A stretch of 64,000 nt of DNA from NCBI GenBank assembly GCA_019059635.1, contig JAGVRJ010000011.1, positions 558,001 through 622,000 of the forward strand. The letters run 5' to 3'. The first letter of the stretch is position 1, and each line of letters begins with the position of its first letter. The stretch is from Proales similis. Lineage: Eukaryota; Rotifera; Eurotatoria; Ploima; Proalidae. The notes beneath the pieces were generated by a model that had not been told where the DNA came from, searched no databases, and saw only the letters and a list, made by a program, of their open reading frames with translations. This document shows, in pieces, positions 33,241 to 44,937 of the stretch. The position numbers were made by a program, and so were the translations under genes.

Positions 33241-34521
33241 TTGAACGCGTGCTCTTGAAAAGTCGGCCTCTTCAATTTCGCTTGCTCCAATTCATTGCGC
33301 CGATTCGATCAAATCTAATCGAACGCTGTCAAATGTATAATTTTGTTGGCAATCAAACGCGCAAAAACACAGAGAATGTGCGACCTTCGATGAAAATGTT
33401 TGACGAATAGAGGCAACGAACAAATGCAAATAGACGCAACTTAAAGCAACACGACTCCAAAGGCTTCGCACGGCGAAACCTCGTCTAATTAATTATTATT
33501 GCCAGCGTGAAGGCATTCGACGGCAGCACGAGCAGTCGATACTGGCATGTTTTCCGATACTACGACCGATCCTCTTAGTGCCTTACTTACACTTGCTCGC
33601 ATGACAACAAAAACAACATTTGTGACAAGCGGCCAGCTCTATCGGCGCGCTGCCGAGCTGAGAGGAACTTTTCCTCGCGCTTAATTCGTCATCAAACCAA
33701 TCGGCAGTCTTGCACCTAAATGAACTAGGCGACTACGATTCTAATTACGTAATTTACACTCACTCGCAAGAACAGAGATTTGCTTGCGTTCAATAACTGG
33801 CCCCCTTTCCTTCTGCTTCTCCTCTTTTTTTTTCAGTACTTTTCTTTGTTTTTTTACGCACAATTGTAAGCGGGCGAGCCCTCTCTAAATGCAGTTGGTG
33901 ATTGCGTTTTGTAATTTCTTTTTCTTTTTTGACAGCAGAGCACGCAAGCGAGGCCTTGTTGTCGCTATTACTCTCGTTTCATTCTCAAGCCTTTTGAGTA
34001 AACGTAATTCGCTCGAATAAAGCCACAACAACAAAGACCACGTGCGGTGACGGTCATCATCGTTGTGACGGCATTCACTTACTATTTTGAGGCCAACTTA
34101 AACGCAACTTGAGGCCACTAGAAACACTCGTTGACTTTGCCAGTCCGCTCTATTCGGCTCTTCTCGCTTCTCCTTTTCCTATTCCTCTTCTTCTTTCTCC
34201 TTTTCATCGTATGGGCGTGGTAGAATGCATCGTGCCATAGGAACAAGCATCGCAGGAAAAAGAACAATAAAATTTTATTTATTCTTCAACATATCGCTCC
34301 GCTAAATAGGTTTTAAATAAAAATCAATAGTTAAAGCCAGCGTGGAGCTCGCTTGCTGCTTGACTGGGCGTCATATGACCGCGTCTAACTTGCTCGCTAA
34401 TTGGTTCGCTTTTGTTGGTGCTAAGCGGAATTATTCTTGCTTGTCTAAATTGCTGTTGTTGTTTTGGTTTAGTTTTTTGGTTCTTTGTGATTTGGTTGTT
34501 GGTGTTTGCTTCACCGATCGA
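33241..34521. other. Non-coding spacer with OSBPL9 3' end signals
   Basis: About 1.3 kb. Overlapping TTTATT motifs at 34275-34284 (AATAAA on the minus strand) lie about 240 nt past the OSBPL9 stop and probably mark its 3' end. The rest is the upstream region of the 31359-33240 gene, with no other gene visible. Confidence 0.5.
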
Positions 34522-37204
34522 TCAATTCATCAAACTGCCTCGTTTATTCAGCGGCTTTAAGTAAACCCAATGCTCTCCTTGCTTTTCAAAATGCTTTGGT
34601 CTCCATTCAAGATTGTTCTCTCGTCTAACTCGGTCTTCGTGGCGTTGCTTTTGCTCGATTTTCTGCTTGGCACTGGTGGCCGAGTCGATGTTCTTGGTGC
34701 GCAGGCCATAAGTCACATGTCTCCACAGCCTGGACGGTGTTTAAAGGTGATTATTTGATTATCGACAGCCAAATGGTGAGGAGCTCACCTTCTTGACTCG
34801 TGGTCGTTCTGCTCCCTCAACGGCCTGACCAACTTCTTGAACATTGGCGAATTCTGACTGCTCAAGAAGAGCGTCTAAATTTCAGCGGTGGGGGGACCAA
34901 TTTAGAAGCGTTTTGACGTCTATCGACTGTAAATAGGCCAACTCACCGTTTTGCCTTGTCCTTTGAGGAAAACGTTGCCGTTCCATTCTCCTTCTAGCGT
35001 GTACAGGGCGCGTCTGTCTGGCCCGTAGATTGTTCCGGTGATCTGATGCTTCTTGCCGCCGTAGAATGGCTTTGTCAAGAATTCAATGTTGCAGTTGTAG
35101 CCGGATTTGTTGCAGGTCAAAGTGACAGGACCGCCGAGTTCGAACCAGGGAACGGTGAGAATCGATCGGCCGTACGCAGACGGAAATGTGGCCGTGTACT
35201 CTTCGCCGAAATTGAGCAGACGCAGCCTGGCACTGCCGATCATGTTCACTCCGATTGAAAGGCCCAAGAACTTTGACTTGGACCAGGTGAAGCCCTCCAA
35301 TTCCACATTGTGCTTGACGTGCTCGGCGTAAAAGGCCGACACCGGAGGGTGATGTGAAACTTGTTCGGCAATAAATGCGAGCTGATTCTTTTTGATCCAG
35401 GGCACCGGTCCGTCAGAGCTCAGCTTGGCGTCTTCTGGCTCGTCCGCTCCGCCATCTAGCGAATCGTACCAGCATTGGAATATCTCGCCCAGAACGGGAT
35501 TGTAGGGCTTCTTGGCCACTGCGCTCTTCCTGCCCGCGTGGAATGTCGACAAATACCTTTTTGGCGCAACACAGTCAGCCAGAGTGAGTGGATCTTGAGG
35601 CGAGTGGAGGCCAAGCTTACCACTTGATCACTTGGAGCATCCGATCGAGCGGCGTGCTCTGCTCAGGTATTTGAAGGAACAAGTCGAGATGAGCGAAAAA
35701 GTCGGCGTACATTTCCAAAAGTGAACGAGGCTCGAGAATGAACGTAGGCAGAGTGATTTTGGTCAAGTCCATGCCGATTCGCACTTGAGTTAGCAGATGC
35801 GTGATTACGTTCTGTTGGTTATTTACATCGACTTTGAATACAACAATGTTGATTTGTCTGCGAGGGATCTTGTTGCTGTGAGGCACTTACGATCTTCGAT
35901 TGGAGCGTCGTCGTCAAATTCGTACTTGTCGAATTCGTCCTGCTCCTGGCTCAGTCGACTGACCTCATGAGACTCGTTGTTCGAATCAACCTCTTCGACT
36001 TGGGTCTCTTCTCCACCGCTGGTCGCCTTTTCCAAGTTTTCATTACTTTCGGAGCGGGCGTCCATCGCAAAACTTTGTCAAAGAGATAAGTCGACTGAGA
36101 TGATAAAAAGCCGCGAATTGAGCTCACCTGTTGAGTGATGACTGTTCGTTGGCGTCGTAGAAGCTATCAGTGTCGTTGTCATCGTGACTGAGTCGCCGAG
36201 CGACGTGGCGATGATGTGAATGTTGATGAGCGCCCTGGTCGCTTGAATTGTCACCCATCAACTCGTTTGGGCGCAGAAGACTTCCTCGTCGTGAGCGCTT
36301 CTTCTCTTCGTCATCGCTGCTCGAGTAGGACGCGCCCGGCAGCTCGCTGCTGTCGGCTGTGATCTTCTGCGCTCCGTTGCTGACACTGCTTTGGCCAGAT
36401 TTCTCGCTCGCCGTTCTCGTAAAGACCATCGATGTACCAGCCAGCTTGCTCTGCGCCTCGCCTGTGCTCGTCTGATTCACGCTGAGCTCCTCAAAATGCG
36501 ACAGGACTTGACGCAGCTTCTCTGTTTTGTCTATTTGATACTGCGGATTGCAGTTGGCTTTTGCTATTTGAAGGCAAACAATCGAGTGCTTAATTGTTTC
36601 CACCAGCGCCTTGCGGAAATGCTTGTAACTAACAAGCAGGAATTGAAACGTGAATCGAGAGCTCGCTCACCTGTGCAGTGGATATGACAGAATTGAATGA
36701 GCTCTCGGCAACCTCTAGACCGGATCGGCTGTCATGACTGGAGTCGAGCTCTTCGGATTGATAGTTGGCTAGATATTGGTCCCTTCTCGTCTCCATTGAT
36801 TTTATTTGCTGAATTAATAGCTGAAGGTAGGCATCCGACTCGGCTAGTGTAGCTGCGAATTTGACAGAGTCAATTTTACGATGCGAAGACGACGACGAAG
36901 CCGATGGAAGAGAGTGGTGACGAATGGCGCGCTCTATCTGGCTAACCCATCTCTCTCTCTCGGCCAGACTGCTCGCCTGCAAGTGAAAGGTCTTGTCGTC
37001 GCCGGTAATTGTGAACGTGATGTCGTCCTCCTTGTCGTAGCCAACAAAAGCATTCCTCAGGCGAACGCAGCCTCGCGGCTCTCCTTTGCTTATGTTCTCC
37101 TTTGAGGTGTAGTACGCCAGCACCCCGTTCGTCTGGTCGAGCACAAACCAGCGGAACTGCCAGCCCTGAATCACATTGGTCCATTTACTCAGCGGGCCTT
37201 CCAT
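34522..37204 (-). CDS. OSBPL9: Oxysterol-binding protein-related protein 9, seven exons
   Basis: Exons 37204-36671, 36621-36128 (or from 36609), 36072-35891, 35831-35621, 35556-34947, 34874-34789 and 34729-34522 join in phase to about 774 residues. A PH domain starts at residue 1 ([20 protein letters not shown]), followed by a helical segment ([14 protein letters not shown]) and a Ser-rich linker with a FFAT-like VAP-binding motif (SFYDANE). The lipid-transfer domain carries the signature EQVSHHPP near residue 538 plus [22 protein letters not shown] and [12 protein letters not shown]. The C-terminus ([27 protein letters not shown]) matches ORP9 rather than OSBP itself. ORP9 exchanges phosphatidylserine/sterol and PI4P at ER-trans-Golgi contacts. 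Confidence 0.95.
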
Positions 37205-38667
37205 GCCGTCTGCCGTGCTTTATTCTTGCTGCTGCTGCTGCTACTGCTGCTACTGCTTAATGTGGCCCGACTGTTGACACAAAAAAAAGAGAAACTAGAG
37301 ACGCCTGTTTGCAGCTCTAGCACATCTACGTAATGATAAACTATGAACTAAAAATACATTTCAGATGATTTATAATACACGAATTATGAACATAGAGCGG
37401 CGTGGCGAATGCATTCGGGCCATCGACAATAGCTCGCTCTTCACTGAGTGTGTCAAGCGATTTCAAAGCTAACTAAGTGCTCACTCGAACGCCCAACTCG
37501 AACGCCAAAGTGACTTTGGGCGTTCGGCAAATAGATCAATCAGAGGCTCTGGCTATGGTACAAACAGATTTGGCGCCCAATGGCTGGTTTAGAATGCGAT
37601 GTCGCTCGAGCAGCTTGACAACCATCAAGTCAGCACACCCACATACAACCGCATATATTGGTCTCAGTAGCAAATTATGATGCCTAACTTTGCGTTATGC
37701 GGGCCTTTCACCGGCGCTCGCACAGTTTGAAAATTTGCGTCGAGCCGACGATGATCGGGTTTCGCGTTTCGCGTTTTAATTTCGCTTCCGACGACCGGCT
37801 AGACTTGGGTGTTGATTCGTCTATTTACGTCATGATAACACTTTGCCAGTTAAAACTGGGGAGGGAGCTCGGGACGGGTCGAGGAGAAAAGGAGCTAGAG
37901 AGAAGCAGGGCTTTATCTTAAAGCTCCTCACTTTGGGTTCACTTGCTGGGAGGCAATTATTCACTCGGCTGGTATTCTGGTTTTCTAATGCTATCGGCCT
38001 GGCTTGACAGCCTTGACAAGTCTTCTCGTGTCCAAATGAAAACGAAAAGGTGACATTGACGAAGGGAGTGGAAGAAAGGATCGTATACAAAATTATTCAT
38101 AAAATAATGGCCGCCTGTGAATGTGTGCTGCCGGGGGCTGCGATTTTTCCTGACCTCTCCTGAATATTCTATTCGCATCATCTGCCAGCACTAGACGAGC
38201 TCAGGCAATTATAATAAGGCCGAATTGCGCATTTCAATGAGCCAGAACTGGCCGACTCGCCTTTGAGCTCTTTCTGGTCTCTTTGAAGGCAGATTGAGCA
38301 AAGCAAGTCAAAAGCTCGACAACCCGGACTCGGAAATTCTACTCATAATGATGCAATTTTGCAAATGAAGTATTATGCGGTTCAGCCTAAACGTAGTATC
38401 AGCGAGTAGATGTTCACCGTCGTCGTTCAACTCTTCACAATTGCTCAACAAGAGAGCTGAGTACTATTGTTGAAGCCAAACAGCCATTTATCAATCTACC
38501 GCGTGTACTCATTGCAGTCGAATCTTGGCAAATATTCATTGAATGCAAACGAATCGAATGGCAAACGCCCAGTCCATTTTGTCTTTTTTTCCGAGCAATT
38601 TCTTAAAATCGTTTCCCGCTTTATTTAGAGGCTGCTGTTTGCATTTGGCCATCAATTTGGCAGTAAA
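37205..38667. other. Divergent intergenic region
   Basis: About 1.5 kb between OSBPL9 and a plus-strand small gene. A GCT/GCA trinucleotide run lies near 37227-37255 just upstream of the OSBPL9 ATG, in its 5'UTR or promoter. I see no gene. Confidence 0.5.
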
Positions 38668-39302
38668 ATGAGCTTATTAAGCACCAACCAGAACGATCTA
38701 GGACACTCAAATGCAAATCACAGCATAGGATTTCTATTCACAAATCAAAGACGCAGCCAGGTTAGACTCTTTTGCTCTAGCGGGCGTTGTTCAAGGCCAT
38801 TTAGAAATTCTCGATTGACTAGACGCTCATTGACCGATCAATAGCGACTAGGCCCGACTCGAACAAGTTAAAGTCTGAAATCGATCAGCTCTACGGTGAA
38901 ATAGAAAAAATGCAAATAATTAATAGCGAACGACGCAAGCCAATAAAAAGCTCAGATCACATCTACGAGACACAGCCGGGTCGAAATGCAAACAGACCAC
39001 AAACACTGCGAGAATTAAACGTCAACTATGACAGCCTGAACAATTTAAAGAGCGTGCGAGCAGTGCTCTTCAACTACGACCCGAGAGAGTGGCTGGCCCC
39101 CAACAACTTTCAATCAAACCTAGACGATACGCATGAGTTCGAAATGATCGAGGTGCCCAAGCAAAGACGATGCTCGTTCGAATTTGTCGACTTTAACAAA
39201 GGTAATGCAAATGAGAGGTGCTCATTCGAGGCTTGCTTCATGTTCGCTTTAGAATTGGATTCAATTGATGTGATCACAGACTTTGAACTCGGTGAAGACT
39301 GA
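38668..39302 (+). CDS. Unrecognised small protein, three exons
   Basis: Exons 38668-38785, 38845-39201 and 39253-39302 join in phase to 174 residues; the introns are 59 and 51 nt. The second intron is a multiple of three with no in-frame stop, so exon 2 can also read through it. Both flanking frames look coding: KLKSEIDQLYGEIEKM is a short amphipathic helix, followed by a conserved-looking block (SVRAVLFNYDPREWLAPNNF) and an acidic tail (SIDVITDFELGED). The first donor (GTTGTT) is weak, and an alternative donor at 38761 would break the frame. I do not recognise the family. It lies tail-to-tail with HEXD. Confidence 0.5.
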
Positions 39303-39659
39303 ATTTGCCTCACACGCCTCAAAGAGTTTAGAACCCAAAATCGCTCTCGTCATCCAATTAAGCTCAGCATCAGGGCCTTTGTCGACCAGTTTTCGACCAA
39401 TTTCTTTTTTTTAATTTTCAAATTTTTCCACTGATGATGCGATTCGGGCCCAGAAGGTCCAATTCCATTGTCGTATTCAGTATATTCTGTTATTTTTTAA
39501 AAAATGCCTATTTTTTCTTGCGAAATTTCAAGAATTCAAGCTAAACAACAAGCAAAATCAGCATTTTGATTACAGAAATGACTAAAAAATCATTTGAACC
39601 ATCAGGCCGTGGCCGAGGTGCCTGGGTGTGCTAAAATTTATTCTCTTCTCGGATGAAGA
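39303..39659. other. Tail-to-tail spacer
   Basis: About 360 nt, AT-rich with T and A runs, between the 38668-39302 gene and HEXD. It presumably holds both 3'UTRs; no exon. Confidence 0.5.
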
Positions 39660-41771
39660 TCAAAACAAGGGCGGATACTGTTTTAGCTGAATGGGCAGCG
39701 GTCGTGCTTTCCACTCGTTAGTTTGAATGTTCTTTTCAAAATATTTAAACTTTTCGTAAAGCCTGTCGAAGAGAGGCTCGAAATAAACAGTCAGCCACTC
39801 GACGGCTGTGTCGTTGTTGTAAATCTTTTCGCACTCGATCATAAAACTCTGCTTGAACGATTTCATTTGATAGTAGCTGTTCCTCAAGTTGTTTATGCTC
39901 TCGATGGACCGCTGCCTGTGCATGTAATCGTAGTGCAGATTAACCGGCGTCATGAACCTGTCGGCCACCTCCAGATTGGCTTCAAGCTCTTTTTCAACTG
40001 TTCTATACGAGACGAGCAGCTCATAGACTTGATGGCCCGGAAATTCACACGAGGGCATTGAGTAGACCTGCTCGCCTTGCCACGGTATTCGTCCCATGCA
40101 GCCGATCTGCGAGAACACTTTTTGCTTGTCGTTCTCCTCCAATCGTCCTCGCTTCATTGTCTCCATGCAGATCGCCAACGTCGGAATGGCTTGAGGCAGC
40201 AGTTCGCAAAGCGTCAGAAAGTGGTCGTACCTGCGATCAGTTCGGTTTTAAATTTCTGCTCAACTTGTACTCGGCAGGCAGATCGCACTTACCTTGACCA
40301 GCCGGTGAACGCAATGCCCTTGAACTTTAATATGTTTTGGCTCTCTTTCTCATGCATCAGATGGATCCAAGACAAATGATTCAAGTAGTGATGCTGGATA
40401 CTGGTCAAATAGGCCAGCTCGCCACTGGCCCCCTTGTACGCGCTAGCGATCCAGATTTCCTTGAAGAGGCGGCCGTACTTTTCGTAGATGGCCGGCCGAA
40501 AGTAGCCGACCACATCTTCCATATAGCCCCACATCATTGGCTGCAGTTCGAGCTTCCTCATCTCCGGCAGCTAAATCGCGAGTTCGAGAGTCGGTCTTGT
40601 CTCCATACGAATGAGACAACTTACAAACTGAGAAATTCGAACCTCGTCCATGTTCTGCATCATGTCGTCCCAGAATAAGATCTTGGCCTGAGGAAGCTTC
40701 TTTTTCACATAGCCGGCCACTCTAGTTAAATGCCTGTTCGTTTGGTCCGTTTGGTCAATTCGACTCGCTTCAATTTAATAGATTGTTGCAGTAGTACTCA
40801 CGTTAGAAAAGCGACAGAAAAGTCGTTTTTGAACTCCGTTTTTGTGCAGTTCGGATGTTCGAGTTTATAATAAACTTCGTCAAATCCGATATGAAAGTGC
40901 TGAGATTCAGGATGAAGCTCGATCACTTGATCAAGCAGTTCTGGGAGGTTCAAAGTTCATTATTGACCGGTGAACTGAAGAGAGGACGAAAAATGCAGTT
41001 ACCGAATATGAGCTGATAGCTCTCTGGGAGGCATGGACTGATCACCTGCGGAAACTGAGCTGATTCTCTTAGATGTGCAAACTCCTTCAGCTTGAGCAGC
41101 CATTCCATGTGGCCGTAGGTCTGTACCAGCGGAATGATGTACAGGCCGTTTTCATTTGCCAAACTCTTTATTCTGTCGACGTCTTGCGCCGAGTAGGCGA
41201 AACCGTGCTTGGACGGCTCCAGAATGCCTTTGTACGGAAACGTGTCCTCGTACTCGAGCAGAATGCCGGTCGCGCCCAGCTTCTTTAAAAACGGAATGAA
41301 CTCTTCCAAGTAGGAGATTTTCGGCGGCGCTCCTTTCAAATCTATGTGAACTATTCTCTCCAGTTTTTCGAGCATTTTTCTGGTCTCGTTTTGAACCCTT
41401 TGATATTCGATTTGTTCGGGAAAGGCAGCAATCTGTTCGACTTTCAACTCGTTGATTATGGGCACCTCTTGATCAAGCTGGCCCGGAACGGCTATTTCGA
41501 TCGCTTGCTGATTTTGCTTGTCGATCATCTCGTTCAACTCTTGTTGGGCATTTTTATCAAACAGATTACGTTCATCCTTAGGAGTCCAATTAGGCCCTAA
41601 TCTGTTGTTCTGCTGTTCATCTCTGCCTATCTTCCATTCGCTTATCAAAAAGTCAGCTTCGTTCAGTTTGGACACTTTGTCTTGGCTGTATTTGTAGATG
41701 AACAGAAATCCGACGATTGCAATGCTCACGTAAAACAAGAATATCCACCGTCGATGCACTCGTAAGATCAT
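39660..41771 (-). CDS. HEXD: Hexosaminidase D-like GH20 enzyme with N-terminal membrane anchor, five exons
   Basis: Exons 41771-41003, 40940-40802, 40721-40625, 40570-40293 and 40230-39660 join in phase to 617 residues. The catalytic part matches HEXD: VHIDLKGAPPKISYL, ATGILLEYEDTFPY, YIIPLVQTYGHMEW, the GH20 Asp-Glu pair in FHIGFDEVYY (D277-E278), LFWDDMM, MMWGYMEDV, WIASAYKGASG and FTGWSRYDH. HEX D removes terminal beta-linked N-acetylhexosamine, preferring GalNAc. Unlike human HEXD, which starts almost at the catalytic domain, this protein has about 140 extra residues. These include a hydrophobic anchor at residues 10-26 (IFLFYVSIAIVGFLFIY) after a basic N-terminus, the layout of a type II membrane protein with a Gln/Glu-rich stem. 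Confidence 0.93.
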
Positions 41772-43684
41772 GACAGCCGGCGACTTAAATATTCGTTCAA
41801 AGCATCGAAATCCTTAATCTAGATTCAATGAAAGTATAATCAATAACTCGTTTTGTCATTGGTTGCGGTCGCGTTAGAGACGCTGCGTCTCTCTTCCTAA
41901 ATATTCGTCCGCATTATTATTAGTCTTCAATATTTATATAATTTCCTTCTTAGTTTACATAAAAAAATCCGCGTTGTTGAGCAAAAATATGAAGTGAACG
42001 CGGTGGAGACGTTGGACGGGGTCTGGCAAGATGCATGAGTTGGAGTTTGGATGAATAAAAATGAATCAATAAGCAAAGCAATCGGAAATGAGATAAAACG
42101 TATCGAGTTGCAAACGGCGAACCGAGACAGCATACAAGAACAGATCTGATACACGAGAGATTTGGTTTGATTTGCTGACGAGTTCATTTGCGTCGTTTGG
42201 TTTATGAATCTTTGACTTGAGCCAGGATGTAGCTGCTCCACCCAGGCTCGCGTTAGTAAGAGACTACTAACTTCTCACTCTTGTTAGTGCTAATAAAAGA
42301 AAAGAGAGAAATAGATCAGTCGATTGAAAGAGAGAGAGACCAGGCGGTTAGATTTGCATGAAGCGATGACATTTCATAAAGAGCCGAGCCAGATGACCAA
42401 TATTTAAGGTTATGAAAAGACACGCCAAATAAACAATAGGATACCGTTCGTCGATGACACCTATTCAAAGAGGAGTGATATGTCAGTGGCGGCGTCTCGG
42501 CGCTAAATTATCATCTATTAAGAAAGAGAGCGAAATGATCGGATGAATTTGAACGTCGACATTGCTTCTAGTGGCGAGCCAACGGTAGCCAAGAGCGTAT
42601 TATGGTTGCTTTAAGCCAAAGTCAGATTAGAGTACCGAGTTGATTGAGAGCGCCAATTGTAAGTCTCTCGCGCACTGGCAGGGTGTTTAGAATGGCGGGT
42701 CGCGGACAATTAGGCTTGCAATGGCCCATCCCGTCGAGAGTAGGCGCTCCAGTTCACTCTAATCTGTATACTTTCTTGAGAGCTTCCAATCAGACCGCAA
42801 TTAGGCCGAAATGATGAAAGCTTTATTCGATGATGAGAGAGAGAGAGTATCGAGTGTCAATTGAGGTCGAGGCAGACATATTAAAGACTAGAAATTAGAA
42901 TAAGACGCGAGCAAGCGTGGATGCGCCTGACGGATGGTTCTGGGAAGTGGCCGCTCTGAGCCGCTGCGCTAATTTATGTGCCTTAATAACTGCATCGTTG
43001 TTTAATTGAACCGATACAAATCGATAATTGTTTGTGGCGAGCAATCCCATTCTCATGAATTATTCGACCGGCGGCAGCAGCAGCAGCAGATCTTGCCTCA
43101 TGATCACTCGGCTGCATTCTTACGAGGCAGCGACTCCCAACGCTTTACTTAATTAAAATACAAGTTTCTCTCAGCCATGTAATAAAAGGCGTCAGATTAA
43201 TGAGTTTTTGCTACTTGCTCAGGTTTATTTGATTTTACATCATGATGGCTTAAAAGTTCAGTTTTCACGTAGCGCTATAAAAACTTTTCAGTAAAGCCAC
43301 TTCGAAATTCTACCTAAGTACACACGCGCACGCGAACTAAAAAGTTTTTTCTCTTGGCTAATCGAACTCTACATTCTCGATGCATTTAAACCGCAATATT
43401 TTACTTGACTTGAAATCAAATCGAACTCTCCCTCCCAAATGAAATTATTTATTTATGTTATGTTATTTAAATTATGAGGCTCAAAAAAACAAACAAACAA
43501 AGAGCAAAAATGACATTGAACAATTTCTTATTTATTATGTTTGGCAACACTTAGAAACGTTTTAAATGGGTTTTAGTAAACAACAACGATTGTAGACGAA
43601 TTAAGACTTAATCATTCTGCATTGACTCCAAGTCACAAAATTGGTGCAAAAGAACGCATGGGCTGGTTTTTTCTCAAATGGCTT
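41772..43684. other. Non-coding region between HEXD and XBP1
   Basis: About 1.9 kb. TTTATT at 43531-43536 is AATAAA on the minus strand, about 150 nt past the XBP1 stop, and is the likely XBP1 polyadenylation signal. The region also has GA-rich tracts (42330-42345, 42836-42848) and a GCA run near 43073-43089. No exon found. Confidence 0.5.
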
Positions 43685-44937
43685 CTAAAATATACAAGCT
43701 GCCATGTTTGGCTTAGAATTGAAATGATCGAAGGCTTGAAAAGCGCCAAATACAGGGTCTCCCAAGAGCAAATCACAGTGGCTGTTTGAATCAATCGACT
43801 CGGGCTCTGTTGCAGGCGATCGGATCTCAAAATCTTGGCCCAGTTGAACGAGCTCATCGACCAGATTGTTCAAGCTTTGTAAATCGTTCTCTCTCAAGTC
43901 ACACAAAACCAATGGCCCTTCCTCACCGGTGGCAGCTTGTTTATATGATGGAATATTGTCGTTGCCCAACTGGCTCAAATCTTCCATGTTGGCTGCGGGA
44001 GAGCTACTCACGCAATCTTGAAGGATCTCTTCCAAACTGATTGGCAGCTCATGCTCGGCTGATAAATCGAGATCAAGAGCAAGAGGCGGAAAATCAACGC
44101 ATTGTTCTTCGGCTTCATAAAAGACGCTCGTCGCGTCAAGGCCATACTGGACTTGATTGCCAACGAGCTGTGCCGACTCAGGATCGGCTGCAACTTGTTG
44201 AGCATCTTTTGAAGCTTCTGATGAGCTTCGACTGCGTTCAGGCGACTGATTCCAAGAGAAGCCAGATGAACTCGCTTCTTGAAGGTCGCATGATCCGGTT
44301 GAACTTGCTTCGTCAAGCTCATGCAGAATATTGTCAGAACCAAGAGTAATTGTCTCAATCTCTGAATCGCTAACGGCTGCTTCTTCTGCTGAGAAACATT
44401 AGAGAATGCTGCTGATTCGTCGACCATTAGCAATGCAGAGTTTTGACAGTTGACACTTGATTTCGACAGTCTGCTCGTCGCTCGACTGCTTTCGTGATTT
44501 TTCTTAAACTCAAGGAGTTTGCGATTTTCTCTAAGCAGGACGTGTGCTTTTTCCTTTAACAGCTGGTTTTCCTTGGCAAGTCGTTCATTTCTTTCTCTCA
44601 AACTTTCGACCATTTCTTCCAGCTCCTCCATTTTGGCCTTTTTGCGGTCTCGGGCCGATTGAGCCGCGATTCTGTTTTTCAACTTGCGCCTCATAAGCTT
44701 CTCTTCAGACGAGAGGTGTGTAAGTCTTTGACGCTTGCGCTTTGGCTGTTCCAGTTCGTCCCCTTTAGTCGCATGCTTTTGACTGGTAGCAATGAACTCG
44801 CACGAGCTCTCTGCTTCACTGTCACTCATGTTTGACGATTGACTGAAATCGAAATCCATTTGAGAATGAGGTGGCGAGCCAGACGCCTGCGAGCCCAGCT
44901 TGATGGTTTCTCCGTTTTTCAAATTGACCAGAATCAT
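43685..44937 (-). CDS. XBP1: XBP1, unfolded-protein-response bZIP factor with IRE1-spliced mRNA
   Basis: Read as genomic, the frame from the ATG at 44937 ends at 44008, giving XBP1u of 309 residues. Removing the 23-nt IRE1 intron (44411-44389) shifts to a second frame ending at 43685, giving XBP1s of 409 residues. The bZIP spans residues about 82-146, with basic region MRRKLKNRIAAQSARDRKKA and leucines in heptads. The XBP1s-only part is long and acidic (LALDLDLSAEHELP, ISLEEILQDC, NNLVDELVQLG), as expected for a transactivation domain. The XBP1u-only part has a hydrophobic stretch (LRQLLLVLTIFCMSL) and a tail containing YQPSMSCQSVW. XBP1s activates ER chaperone, ERAD and lipid genes. No conventional intron is needed. 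An ERSE and a TATA box lie just upstream. Confidence 0.95.
44389..44411 (-). other. XBP1: IRE1-type unconventional intron of XBP1, 23 nt
   Basis: The 5' site is a 7-nt loop CAGCAGC (44414-44408) closed by GAAT/ATTC (4 bp). The 3' site is a 7-nt loop CAGCAGA (44391-44385) closed by a 7-bp stem with one G-U pair (44398-44392 with 44384-44378). Both loops fit CNG|CNG with cleavage after the third base. Excision removes 23 nt, a length of 3n+2, which moves the ribosome into the long downstream frame. There are no GT-AG ends, as expected for IRE1 cleavage and RtcB ligation. Drosophila and C. elegans xbp1 introns are also 23 nt; vertebrate ones are 26. Confidence 0.92.

Noticed and set aside
43685-44937. 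XBP1 locus as two adjacent genes or a frameshifted pseudogene
   Set aside because: A 23-nt IRE1-type intron with two proper hairpins explains the frame change exactly, both frames are long and open, and promoter elements are intact.
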